Of a stretch of DNA of 64,000 nucleotides, positions 20,466 to 30,907 are shown piece after piece (positions within the stretch are counted from its first letter, which is position 1; every line of letters begins with the position of its first letter). This stretch comes from Aquatica leii (Eukaryota; Arthropoda; Insecta; Coleoptera; Lampyridae). A program made the position numbers and the translations under genes. The notes under the pieces are model-generated. The model had not been told where the DNA came from. It did not search any database and was given only the letters and a program-made list of their open reading frames with translations. Where the stretch lies: positions 127,730,255 through 127,794,254 of the forward strand of contig CM069432.1 in assembly GCA_035610365.1 (NCBI GenBank). Direction: 5' to 3'.

Positions 20466-21122
20466 AGAAAGTAAATCCTCAGGTATTAATCAATTATTGA
20501 CCTCGGTCATACTGTACATTATTTTATAAATAAGAGATTTTTTTACCAAAATGAGTATGTACATACGTTAGTTCATATTTCAGCATTGTAAATTTGTCAA
20601 TAAACGATTTGTTAAGAAGTTGTACTAGTTATTATCATAGTTACAATTAATGATTCAATTAAATGGGGATATTCGTACAGGTATCAAGATTATTTATATC
20701 TTCGTTTTTTTATCTACGATTTATGCAACCAATTATAGAGTCCTAATCAATGTTAAAACTATATTAATATATCATTAAAATCTACATGAATAATATTCAG
20801 GTAACTTTTTTAAATGAGGAATTATATTTCAAGAAATCAGACAATAATAATACAGGTCCTATTCAGTGCAGCAGGTATAATATTTATGTTTAATTTGTTT
20901 TTTGTGCCCAATAATTTAATTAAAAGAAATAATGCCAAGCTAAGTAAATGCGGATTATCCATGAATTTCTTTTTATGAAAACAAGATTCAAAAGTACCTA
21001 ATACACGTGGCGACCGTACACTTATAGAATCCGATTTCAAACGGGCCTTTACGCATAAGCGCTCTTGGTTTCAAATGATGACAAGACCTGTAGATATAAA
21101 CTTAACCTATAAAATTCATAAT
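20466..21122. other. spacer without recognised features
   Basis: AT-rich; only short open frames without domain content. Confidence 0.4.
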
Positions 21123-22334
21123 TTAAAGAATAGTGAAACAGTAAATATTTAAATAATTTGCAATAATGTAGTTGTTGTTTATGGTGCAATTCTGGTAGAT
21201 TTTAACTGTGACACTAGCACTATCACTTGCCGAAATTGAAATAGGCGGTACTTGCTGCTCAGTAAGAATATTTTCATTAACAATTATTGCACTATCAGCC
21301 CCAATTCTTTTTTCTGTACTAGGATTGGATTCACTTACGGCAGTTGAAGTGGAAGCAACTCACTGATTGGATAACATATGTGCCACCGTACTTTTTTTTT
21401 GTAAAGAGGATTCCACATATCCCTCCGCAACCGCTGATGATTTCCAGCCCCCATGTTTTTTGATTGTAAGCAAATCACCTCCCTGATTTGCAAGGTGTGA
21501 TGCAGAAGAGCGGCGGAAGCAGTGGCCAGTATATGTTTGATAATTTGACAGTTTTAAGAATTTGGCAGTGTTTTTAGGGACCAATTTTATTAATCCCAAT
21601 TGGAGATACGGTACATCTACCTTTACGATAAGTTAAAAACAATCTATCGTGTGAAGTGTGAGGTGGTCGCAGTTCAACATATTTCTTAATGAGAGCAATC
21701 CAAGATACCTCTGTTATGAGGAATACACGAGATATGTTATTTTTGGTTGCGAAAACAGATACCTCTATTCTATTAGATTTGAACTCAATATTGTTTAACG
21801 TCATATGAGTCAACTCGTCTCGTCTATAGGCTCCACAATACCCTATAATTAATATAACCTGAAATAAACTAATTGAATATTGTGTCTAAGTGTAAATCAG
21901 GATATTACTTTCATTGCCAGAAAAGTGTAATCATCAGCATCACTAATAAACTTAATGATGTCCTCGGATTGCAAAATACTTGATTTTTTTGGCTGATAAT
22001 TTTCCGACTGCCTTTTCAAATAGGCGATTACTTTTCAATACTTCGAAATGTCGATATTTTTATAAATCGAGAGGCATGTTCGGAGCATGGAATAACTTGA
22101 CCACATTGTAGATGACTTTTTTGTTTTACTCATTGCTTCAAAATAAGCTAACACAATGTTTTCAGTCAAATTGTTCACATTATTCTCATCACACCAAGTA
22201 CAAAACTTTTGATATTCTTTTTCGTATTTAGGTTTGGATTTAGTAGGTAATAATTTCTGTATGGCGTTATTGGCAATTTCACGTAACTCAGGAGGAGTGC
22301 AGGAAAGTTCGACAAAATCCTGGGCAGAGCACAT
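21123..22334 (-). pseudogene. Crypton-type tyrosine recombinase pseudogene
   Basis: Exon 1 (from ATG 22334, MCSAQDFVEL) encodes the N-terminal SAM-like region (YEKEYQKFCTWCDENNV). An in-frame TGA (22035-22037) is followed by KVIAYLKRQSENYQPKKSSI and IIKFISDADDYTFLAMK. A 50-bp GT-AG intron (21859-21908) leads to VILIIGYCGAYRRDELTHMT, which holds the first catalytic Arg. After a frameshift near 21580 come TYTGHCFRRSSASHLANQGG (the H-x-x-R box), KKHGGWKSSAVAEGYVE (Trp box and nucleophile Tyr) and SNQ. A second in-frame TGA (21360-21362) interrupts a further serine-rich tail ending NCTINNNYII. All four catalytic positions R, H, R, Y survive. Crypton elements cut and paste by tyrosine recombination without terminal repeats. 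The alternative is a dead domesticated Crypton-derived host gene. Confidence 0.7.
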
Positions 22335-22570
22335 TCTTGGGAACAAAAGGATAAACAAACTGATGAAATTTAAATATTAGAGTTTTATATTAAAAATAAA
22401 CAGTTTTTATATATTTCTAACTAACTAATTACCAATTGCGTTTTTAAATTTGAATTTAGAAAGTAGGCAGAGGCTGACCATTGTGACCAACCAAAATATA
22501 TCGAAAATTGCTGCTATACATATATTATAATTTCTATCAGAAATAAATATAAATCAGAGCGAAATAGAGA

Positions 22571-22679
22571 AAATAGTATGAAAAACTCTTGTTACAATTC
22601 CTTTTTGTAACGCTCGTGCATTGCTTAACTCGCGTTACAATCATCGTCATTGTAACACTTGTTTTACAATATACTATTT
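22571..22679. repeat. nested palindrome (about 109 bp)
   Basis: Three inverted pairs share one centre: AAATAGTAT (22571) with ATACTATTT (22671), TGTTACAAT (22590) with ATTGTAACA (22649), and GTAACGC (22607) with GCGTTAC (22632). It looks like a small foldback or MITE. Confidence 0.7.
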
Positions 22680-22725
22680 CCGTCGATCGTTTATTAATAT
22701 TTGTATTAACGTATAATAATGTATC

Positions 22726-22766
22726 AAAAGTAGTGCGGTAATAGCCCCTATTACCGCACTACTTTT
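22726..22766. repeat. perfect 41-bp hairpin
   Basis: AAAAGTAGTGCGGTAATAG, the loop CCC, and its exact 19-bp reverse complement. There are no mismatches. Confidence 0.9.
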
Positions 22767-24496
22767 AAACCAATGATATCAACGAATTTCTATTAACGCT
22801 CGATTTTTTTCTAACCAATAAAATCGTAGAAAAGAATTAAGATTTTTATGAGGTTACGTATATCGTATTAAATGGTATTGTTAGCGTTTTTAAATAAAAA
22901 ATAAATTAAAAAATTCACCTGTGCATTATTATAATTAAACATTTCCAATAATTGTAGGTTAAGTAACCTGATCACTAAAATGAAAACAAAATGATATACT
23001 TTGTAGTTACCAAGATGTTAAAAGAAACTGATAAATAAAGTCCTTATTAACAATAATTGTGGTCTACATCATCTGACTATTCTATGAGCACACAAATTGT
23101 CAATTGGTTTTTATCGATGATTTTCAGTTGCTTTTACGGAGCCTTCCTGATATCAAAGTTGTGATGTTTGTATGTTATATAAAATGGTATATAAAAATTA
23201 TTATAAACAGATTTTAGTTTATTACATAAATAACAACGTATATTTTGTATAAACTAATACTTATCATATAACTGTGTTGTAGTGATACTCGTGTACTTCT
23301 TTTGCATACATACCGAAAACATTACGTATTTATAAAAATAAGACAAAGAGCATTTAGTTATCGTTACTTTCTTCGACATTACCTTCTTCATATAAGCAAC
23401 TACTTCTCTGACATTTGCACTAATTTGTAAAGCATTGCTCACTATGCTTTGCTAAACTACATATGAACTTTTATCAGATTCAAATTGAATCGATAAGTTA
23501 GTGAACAGCATTTTTTTAATAAATTATAGACTAAAAAGACTAACTAAACAATTGTGTTACTAAACTTCAGCTTTTTGCATGCTGTTCATTTAAAAACTAC
23601 AATGTGGCACATTATGTTATGGTTAATATGACTAATCTATAATACCACCAAACGATTATGAATTTCTCGTATGTACATACCAGATTCTTTTCTTTAAATT
23701 GCTATTACGTAAATATTGTTATAAACAAAAGCAACACAACAATATGATAGAAAATATATATTTAATCTATAAGTAGGTGAACTAGTTTCTTCTCTCTAAA
23801 GCCATCATTCATTAGCGACAACACTAAACTTTAATTCATGGCATTTTTTGTACTCAAACCCAATCTGTCGTAAGAATTTGTTTATGACATCTGGTTTACC
23901 GTTGTAATTAACATTCACTTACATTTACCAAACTAAAATATTTATTGTTACAACTTTCTTATCTACAGAAGTAAATATGTATTCAAATAACCATTGTTTT
24001 TATCGTAGATTTTTAATGTTCCCTGGTTAGCCTATAGTTTTATTCCTAATAACAATATTCGTCATTTATAAACCATTTTTAAATGTATAAACACTTTATT
24101 TGCTTTATAAATAATTTTGATTTGCTTTTTACATCTAGTTCAGCTTCTGTGTACAAAAAAAAAACAATCCCACGATTACCTTTCGGCTGATAAAGAGAAC
24201 TTTTTAATGTTTCGAGATGTAATTTTCTTCGATTACCTAGCATACTTTTAATCACATAAAACTAAGAAAATTTTGCAATCATTGATATTTTCAAAACTAA
24301 TTATAATCAATCCGATTAAAATTTAATTGACGCGTTGAGGTTATATAGCATTCCCAATACTTAAAAATCCCACTACCGTTGATACAAAAATAAAACAATT
24401 GTTTAGTAGATAAAATTATAAAATTATAAGCATATGCAAAAACTTAATAAGATACGATCGACGGAAAAACGTAAAAACCAACTTGTTTGATAATAT

Positions 24497-24576
24497 GCAA
24501 TTAATAATCTCGACAACATTAACGCTCTCGCTCGCTGCGCTCGCTCGCGCGTGAAAATGTCTCGATTATTAATTGC
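24497..24576. repeat. palindrome with CpG-rich centre
   Basis: GCAATTAATAATC (24497-24509) and its exact inverse GATTATTAATTGC (24564-24576) enclose a partly paired interior. The centre is made of CTCGCTCG/CGCTCGCT units, unusually GC-rich for this region. Confidence 0.75.
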
Positions 24577-24926
24577 CTTCATTACCAACCTTGTTGGTTA
24601 AATAACTATTACCTGTTATTCGAATAAGTAAAATCAGATTAAAGTAATGGATTTCTAGTTAAATAGTTTTTTTGTCAAATTACAGTGTTTGAGCATTATA
24701 AGTATGATTATACTACGTCGGTTACATTGTAGTTATAGCAGTAAATTTAAATAATTTGATAAATTATTTTAGTTTCTTAATTAACATACGACTTGTTGAT
24801 TTACAAAATTTACAATGTATGATTAATGTCAAAACATCAATTTTTAAATAATTTGGGCCTGTCATAGTTGCCATCTTGATAGTAGATTAAGTCGCACTTT
24901 GTATATAGAAAATAGATGCTTTTTGT

Positions 24927-24951
24927 TATCTCCTTATATAATAACTCAATG
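24927..24951 (-). repeat. right terminal inverted repeat of the P-type element
   Basis: Read on the minus strand it starts CATTGAGTTATTATATAAGG, matching the left terminus. It is followed on the plus strand by the octamer GTTCTAAC. Confidence 0.85.
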
Positions 24952-24959
24952 GTTCTAAC
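24952..24959. repeat. right 8-bp target site duplication of the P-type element
   Basis: GTTCTAAC is identical to 2802-2809. Its last base is shared with the CACAC target duplication of the neighbouring BEL/Pao element, so that element inserted exactly at this edge. Confidence 0.85.
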
Positions 24960-24963
24960 ACAC

Positions 24964-25357
24964 TGTATCGTTGTAGAATTTGTCGATACAACAGTTCAAG
25001 AAAGAAATAAATTCAACGTCTTCAAGAAGGAAAACGTTGCCGTAAATGCTGGATTTTGAAATAAATGTAAACGCCTCGAATCAAAGAAAACATAACTTAT
25101 AAATTTTAATGCACTAAACTGTACACTGTTAATACATAACGCAGTATAAAACAGATTGTAATAATTATAATTGTGCCGATACTTGGGCATACAAGGAGGT
25201 ATCAACTATGTACCTTAGCACCCTTAACAATACACTGCCTTATTTAGCAACGCCACACGTTCAACGTAAGCAACCCGCAGGCGCTAACAACACAAAACTT
25301 AGCAAGCGGTAAAAATTCAAATAATTTAAATATATATAGATTATACAAAACTGTACA
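24964..25357 (-). repeat. 3' LTR of BEL copy 2
   Basis: 394 bp, TGTATCGTTG...CTGTACA on the plus strand, identical by eye to 31442-31835. A 69-codon open frame inside each LTR is incidental. Confidence 0.95.
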
Positions 25358-25368
25358 CTCCCCGCCTT
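25358..25368 (-). promoter_or_regulatory. polypurine tract of BEL copy 2
   Basis: The minus strand reads AAGGCGGGGAG directly before the 3' LTR start TGTACAG. This purine run is the expected primer for plus-strand DNA synthesis. Confidence 0.75.
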
Positions 25369-25603
25369 GAAATCACTCAGATTTCAACAACTTAAATAAA
25401 ACTACGTGTGACAACTTCAAATAAGTAACGTACAAGCTAGATTAACGTAATAAAAATAAGTATAAGTACAATAAATCTAAACTTCAATATTCAAAATAAA
25501 AGAAAGGCTGAACTCAAAATAATAATACGTTTAAGCTCAAGTCTTGAGCGCAAGCGTCTACTTGAATTATTGCGAGACCTAGTAAATGGCGAGCGAAGTT
25601 AAA

Positions 25604-28600
25604 CTAGGTAGGCAACACGCACAACCGATGCACTGAACGCCGCACGACACTTCCGTTGGATAGTTTCACAGAAGCAGCACGAAGCACGTTGTCGTGCCCA
25701 TGATGAAGCTGAACGACACGTCCAAGATGCCACTGAAGTGGTGGTAAGTTGTCATCTTGGAGCAAGACGCAGGAATCGAGACAGAGAAGATCAGGCAGAT
25801 GCTTGAACCATCTCTGACGTCGTTGAAAATCAGTGACTACCTCTTTACTCCACCGTTTCCAGAAATGTTGAACTAATTTTTGAGATCGTTGGTACGTTCG
25901 CAAGCGATTGTCCATAATGTGAGTAAGATCGGGTTCGGGTAAAGAATTTAAAGGACGGCCTATGAGGAAGTGACCAGGAGACAGAGGAGTAAGGTCATCA
26001 GGATCCGATGAAATTCGGGATAACGGCCTCGAATTTAGAATCGACTCTATCATTGTTAGAGACGTATACAATTGTTCGAAAGTTAAATTCGCGTTACCGA
26101 GGACTCGTCTTAGATGTGTTTTAACAGATTTAACAGCTCCTTCCCAAAGGCCGCCTTCATGGGGAGACCTTGGGTTTATAAAATCCCATTTAATTGAACT
26201 TTTATACAAATAACTAGTAATTTTGTCATGAGATTCTTTTGTATGTAATAATGAGTACAAATTATCAATCTTAGTCTTAGCACCGCAAAAATTAGTTGCA
26301 TTATCACTTGATATACAGTTAGGAATGCCTCTACGGGCAATAAATCTTTTAAGAGTATTTAAAAAAGCGTCCGTAGACAAAGAAGTAACAAGCTCTAAAT
26401 GTATGGCACGAGTCACCATACAGACAAATACGCAAATATAGCATTTTGTAAGACGCGCACCCCTTGTGACTCTGTCTTTTATCATTATCGGGCCTGCATA
26501 GTCCAGGCCGACGTTATAAAAAGGGTAAACAGGATTTAACCGTGAAACTGGCAAATTTCCCATCATGGGATGCCGAATAAGTGGTTTGGTTTTGAAGCAC
26601 CGAATGCAATCCTTTAAAAGTTTTTTAATGTGAGCTAGGCCACCGATTGGCCAGAAACGCTCTCTAATATTATAGAGCAATTGTTGAGCACCACCGTGTA
26701 GTAGCTCCTTATGATAGTTTCGAACGATTAGTTCAGTAAATTTGTGGGACTTGGGCAATAATAATGGATGTTTCTTGTCGTACTTAAAGTCCGAATTAAT
26801 TAATCGGCCCCCTACACGGAGGCATCCGTTGGTATCCAAAAAGGGATTCAATGATTGAATATTAGAAGACCTTAAGTTACGATTATTTTTTATGTGATTA
26901 ATTTCTGTAGCGAAAAACTCGTGTTGACATAACTTAGTCAACGTTAATAAAGAACCATTGAGTTCATTGATCTTTAATGGCCCAGTTAGTTTGTCAGGAC
27001 TGCGACAATTGTAAATAAATCTGCGGACGTAGGAAAAAACTCTTTGTAACTTACCTAGGGATGAATATAATTCGAAAATTGAATTTCTTGGTTGAGTTAC
27101 GGTCGTATTTATTAAAATCGTACCCTTTCTTTCAGTATATTCATCCAAGTCAATGATATTAGGGTTGATGTCCCATTGAAATTCTTTGTTAAGAAGAAAT
27201 TCTGGGCCTTGAAACCATAACTGATTAGAGGTTAAATCAGAAATGCTTGTCCCGCGTGACACTAAATCTGCAGGATTATTGAACGTGGCAACGTGATACC
27301 AATCCTGAATGTTAGTATATTCTTGAATAACTGCGATGCGATTGGCGACAAAAACATTATATTTATTTGGAACAGAATTGATCCAACTTAAGACGATTTT
27401 TGAATCGGTCCACAGAAAAACCTTATTAAAAATTATGTCTAGAGTATTGAGTGTTTTAAAACACCATTGTGCCATTAATACGGCGGCACAAAGCTCTAAC
27501 CGCGGAATAGTGATTGTGCGCAAGGGAGCGACCTTTGATTTGGAAAATAATAAATTGTTGCGAACGCAGCCATCTGAGAGGACGTAGCGCAGATAAAAAC
27601 AACAACCATATGCCACCGAACTGCTATCGCAAAAGCCGTGCAATTCGACCTGCAAATACGAAACAGGAAATGTGACCGACTGAGAACACGTGCAAGAATA
27701 AGAGGGATTTGAAGATGCCGACGCGATCCAACGTGGAATGTGAATGTTGCCCAAGAACTCGAGTTGGCCTTTAAAGTCGGACCATTGGGACATAACATCT
27801 TCTGGAATCGGATCGTCCCATCCAAGACCGAGTTGCCATAACCTTTGAATGAATAGCTTGCCTCGAACGACAAGCGGAGAAAAGAATCCTAAAGGGTCAA
27901 AAATTTTAGAAACGATAGATAAAATTTGCCTTTTGGTAGGCACTGAATTGTCGTTGGGCAAAATGACTTTACAAAATAAGTAATCGTTTAAAGCATTCCA
28001 ATGAATACCTAGAGTTTTCGAATCAGAACGTTCTTCCATGGGTAGAATAGCTAATTCAACGTTTTCGGAACTCGAAGCATCGAAAACCTCCGCTATGTTT
28101 GAGAGGAATTTACGAATTGTAAATCCTGACGAAGAGAGTATGAAGGAGAGGTCTTTCATGATTTTTATTGCATTCTCCACGCAGTCTGTAGAAAACAATA
28201 GATCGTCCATGTAGAAATGTTTGGAAAGCACTTGAAAGGCTTCCGGAAAAGAATCTTTATGCGACTCGGCAAGGTACTTCAAGCAACGCGTAGCCAAGTA
28301 ACTAGCCGAAGCGGTACCGTAGGTAACGGTATTTAAACGATAAGTTGCGAGAGGTTTAGCAGGGCTATCTCTCCAAAGAATGTGTTGAAATTTGCGATAA
28401 GGAGAATCAACATTGATCATCCGGTACATTTTTGCAATGTCACCACAGAGGGCGACTGGATGGATTCGGAAACGAAGTAAGATATCGAATAAATTATCCT
28501 GCACTTGAGGTCCGGTAATTTGTGTATCATTGACTGACACGTTAGTAGATGATTTTGCGCTAGCGTCGAAAACTACAAGCAGTTTTGTTGTTAGAGATGA

Positions 28601-30907
28601 CTGTTTGATTACAGCATGATGAGGAAAATATTGCGGAGGAATGTCCGCGATGTCAATAGGACCATTAATTGTTTCTATTGATACAAGTTCGGAAGGATTA
28701 TGTACTTCAAATTCAGAAATTTTGGTCATGTGACCCATGGATTCGTATTCAGCCATAAATTGACAATATTCCTTGAGAAGCGTAGTTGAATTTTGGAGAC
28801 GTTTCTCCAAATTAAAGAAACGGGATTCAGCTATTTGCTTAGAATCACCTAACAATAATAATTTCGAGTTAAATGGTATTGAAACCACGAGATGACCAGT
28901 GTCATCACGACGGATTGTATTTGCGAAATGATCTTCGCAAAATTTTTCTTCTCTAGAAAGTAAAGATCGTTTGCAGATGGGAACAGGATTCTCTAATTCC
29001 CAGAATTTAGTTAGCGAGTGACGTAGATCAAAATCCGAGTCACTGCTCCGAGTTGTGGTATGGCATGTTATTGCCGAAATTTCTCGGTCTGAGGACGAAG
29101 TAAAATTATTTGGTAGATCACCTGCAACAACCCAACCTAATAAAGTGCCTTGTAGAGTTGGCAAGGAAGTGCCCAAGGAAAGTTTTTGGGGTAAGAGGAT
29201 TTTGTAAAACAACGCAGAACCGAGTAAAATATCGATGGCTCCGGGTTCATGATAAGAATTGTCCGCAAGACGACAATGAGGTGGGATGTCTAGAAGATCC
29301 CTGCTGAATCGAACTCGAGGGAGCTGATCAGTAATTGTAGGTACGATTAGACAATCGATACCCGTCTTAAAACGTCCGGTAGTGGATTCTAATTTCACCG
29401 AAGTGTATTTGGAGCAGGACGAAGTAATGTCGTTTACTCCTCTTAAAATAAGATTAATGGGCTTGCAAGGAGAATTTAATCTATTGTGCAAGCTTTCTGT
29501 AATAAGATTATGTTGTGAACCTGGGTCCAACAAACCGCGTATAGTAAAAATCGTGTCACCGTAGCTGACCTTAACCTGAACCGTAGCTAATATAACCTCA
29601 GAGAATCTAGAAAAATTGCAGACAGAAACGTTTGTAGGAGTTTCAGCTGTTTGAGATGTTTCCGGAACAAGATGAGATGCGCTCGAGTCATTTGAGCGGG
29701 GTCGTGTATCATTTTGGCCAGAAGACTTCGTATTTTTAAAACACAGCAACGTATTATGACGTTGATTGCAAAACTTACAATTAAATGTAGAAGTACACTT
29801 TGAATTGGTGCCGTGGCGAAGACAAACTAGGCATAATTTCGAAGATTTTGCCTTGTGAAAACGAGCTTTGGTAGATAAGGCCAAAAATGATGGACAATGA
29901 TTTAAAAAATGCTGCTCTTTACATAAGATGCAAGCATATGATGTTTGGGCTAGTGCATAAGAACCCTTAGAAATACTTTTCTTAGCGGAATTTAAAGATT
30001 CCGCGAGATTTATTGTGTCATCAATAACGTTACATTTGTCTGATAAAAACTGAGAAATTTCGTGAATTGTAGGAATTCTTTTGGGAAAGTTTTTGGCAAA
30101 CTCAGCCGACGTGCGAGAATCAGTCTTGTTTTTTACTATATATGCTATGACGGCGTCTTTGTATTCGGCGTCCGTCGTGTTTTCATTTTCCACAGCCCGT
30201 AAATGTTTAATAAGATTGTCGTAAAATTTCCTTAAGCTTGAGTCTTTTGTTAATCTAGGGTGTTCAAACAGTGAATCAAAATGACTGAAAATTAGTAGTT
30301 TTCTATTATCGTAACGTTCCTTTAGTAATTGAATCGCTACATTGTAATTTGATTCTGTAGATTTAAGTTCATTTATCATTTCGCCGGCAGGACCCTTTAA
30401 ACAATTTTTTAAATATAAAAATTTTTCTGTCTGGGACAAGTCAGGGTTGTAGCCGACAAGAGCTTCAAAGGTTTCGAAAAAACTCCTAAAGTTTTGGTAA
30501 CTACCATCGAAAATAGGTAGAGAAATTGTAGGTAGCTTAATATTGTCTTTTGTACCACGATTACTTGCAATGGATTCGCTTGAACTGCTACGGGAAAAAA
30601 GTTTTTGTTTATTATTATGCTCTAATAAACCTTCGGCATTAATTGAGTAAAAAACGTATTGCTTACGGAATTCAGTGAGACTTAGTAAGTCACCGATATC
30701 AGAATTGTTAGCTATTATTGAATTAATAGTTTTTTTGTATTCATCCAATAAAGGTTTAAAAATATCAAGCTCGAATTTGAGTCGTTTTAAATTAGTTTCT
30801 GAAAGATTTTCATTGATAGAATCAAGCAGATCTTTAAATTCTTCTAATTGTAGGATAATGCCCTTGGCATTTACAAAAAGTAATTTTATTTCTTTCTTTG
30901 AGGTCAT
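25604..30907 (-). CDS. BEL/Pao gag-pol polyprotein (intact frame, 1767 codons)
   Basis: A single frame from ATG 30907 to the stop at 25604. In order: coiled N-terminus and DUF1759-type gag domain (about residues 120-290, with LPTISLPIFDGSYQNF); Cys-rich knuckles (about 325-390, CILCKEQHFLNHC, CLVCLRHG, CKFCNQRHNTLLC); protease with LLDPGSQ, Asp461, where a Pro replaces the usual Ser/Thr; reverse transcriptase with GDIAKMYRM and YMDD at 899-902; RNase H (ELHGFCDSSS, ELCAAVLMAQW, FLWTDSKIVLSW, NPADLVSRG); integrase zinc region (HKELLHGGAQQLL, CIRCF); and DDE core with Asp1469 (GLDYAGP), Asp1535 (SSDNATNF) and Glu1589 (GGLWEGAVKS). The length fits BEL/Pao polyproteins. It copies its RNA into DNA and integrates it. 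The odd protease Pro might matter. No frameshift separates gag and pol. Confidence 0.95.
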   Translation of the reverse strand: MTSKKEIKLLFVNAKGIILQLEEFKDLLDSINENLSETNLKRLKFELDIFKPLLDEYKKTINSIIANNSDIGDLLSLTEFRKQYVFYSINAEGLLEHNNKQKLFSRSSSSESIASNRGTKDNIKLPTISLPIFDGSYQNFRSFFETFEALVGYNPDLSQTEKFLYLKNCLKGPAGEMINELKSTESNYNVAIQLLKERYDNRKLLIFSHFDSLFEHPRLTKDSSLRKFYDNLIKHLRAVENENTTDAEYKDAVIAYIVKNKTDSRTSAEFAKNFPKRIPTIHEISQFLSDKCNVIDDTINLAESLNSAKKSISKGSYALAQTSYACILCKEQHFLNHCPSFLALSTKARFHKAKSSKLCLVCLRHGTNSKCTSTFNCKFCNQRHNTLLCFKNTKSSGQNDTRPRSNDSSASHLVPETSQTAETPTNVSVCNFSRFSEVILATVQVKVSYGDTIFTIRGLLDPGSQHNLITESLHNRLNSPCKPINLILRGVNDITSSCSKYTSVKLESTTGRFKTGIDCLIVPTITDQLPRVRFSRDLLDIPPHCRLADNSYHEPGAIDILLGSALFYKILLPQKLSLGTSLPTLQGTLLGWVVAGDLPNNFTSSSDREISAITCHTTTRSSDSDFDLRHSLTKFWELENPVPICKRSLLSREEKFCEDHFANTIRRDDTGHLVVSIPFNSKLLLLGDSKQIAESRFFNLEKRLQNSTTLLKEYCQFMAEYESMGHMTKISEFEVHNPSELVSIETINGPIDIADIPPQYFPHHAVIKQSSLTTKLLVVFDASAKSSTNVSVNDTQITGPQVQDNLFDILLRFRIHPVALCGDIAKMYRMINVDSPYRKFQHILWRDSPAKPLATYRLNTVTYGTASASYLATRCLKYLAESHKDSFPEAFQVLSKHFYMDDLLFSTDCVENAIKIMKDLSFILSSSGFTIRKFLSNIAEVFDASSSENVELAILPMEERSDSKTLGIHWNALNDYLFCKVILPNDNSVPTKRQILSIVSKIFDPLGFFSPLVVRGKLFIQRLWQLGLGWDDPIPEDVMSQWSDFKGQLEFLGNIHIPRWIASASSNPSYSCTCSQSVTFPVSYLQVELHGFCDSSSVAYGCCFYLRYVLSDGCVRNNLLFSKSKVAPLRTITIPRLELCAAVLMAQWCFKTLNTLDIIFNKVFLWTDSKIVLSWINSVPNKYNVFVANRIAVIQEYTNIQDWYHVATFNNPADLVSRGTSISDLTSNQLWFQGPEFLLNKEFQWDINPNIIDLDEYTERKGTILINTTVTQPRNSIFELYSSLGKLQRVFSYVRRFIYNCRSPDKLTGPLKINELNGSLLTLTKLCQHEFFATEINHIKNNRNLRSSNIQSLNPFLDTNGCLRVGGRLINSDFKYDKKHPLLLPKSHKFTELIVRNYHKELLHGGAQQLLYNIRERFWPIGGLAHIKKLLKDCIRCFKTKPLIRHPMMGNLPVSRLNPVYPFYNVGLDYAGPIMIKDRVTRGARLTKCYICVFVCMVTRAIHLELVTSLSTDAFLNTLKRFIARRGIPNCISSDNATNFCGAKTKIDNLYSLLHTKESHDKITSYLYKSSIKWDFINPRSPHEGGLWEGAVKSVKTHLRRVLGNANLTFEQLYTSLTMIESILNSRPLSRISSDPDDLTPLSPGHFLIGRPLNSLPEPDLTHIMDNRLRTYQRSQKLVQHFWKRWSKEVVTDFQRRQRWFKHLPDLLCLDSCVLLQDDNLPPLQWHLGRVVQLHHGHDNVLRAASVKLSNGSVVRRSVHRLCVLPT

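Larger units (their letters stand above)
22335..24926. other. right-hand noncoding part of the P-type element, with hairpins
   Basis: No gene is recognised. Three notable palindromes lie here (22571-22679, 22726-22766 and 24497-24576) and are listed separately. Confidence 0.4.
2810..24951 (+). mobile_element. P-type (THAP9-like) DNA transposon with nested insertions
   Basis: The element is bounded by inverted repeats whose outer 15 bases (CATTGAGTTATTATA) match exactly, each followed by an AAGG-type run. It is flanked by the octamer duplication GTTCTAAC. The termini resemble the Drosophila P terminus (CATGATGAAATAAC...), and 8-bp duplications are the P hallmark. Transposase pieces occur in order on the plus strand: THAP domain, basic coiled region, RNase H-like core and C-terminal block. 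The 22-kb length comes from later insertions at about 3549-4014, 5052-7747 and 8450-17990, and probably 19487-20465 and 21123-22334. Stops and frameshifts show the transposase is dead. The shell is a clear case of repeated insertion into one dead element. The alternative, that the paired termini are coincidental, is unlikely given the exact repeats plus octamer. Confidence 0.85.

Noticed and set aside
25358-25604. Search for an env-like gene after pol in BEL copy 2
   Set aside because: Only about 240 bp separate the pol stop from the purine tract, with no open frame of note.
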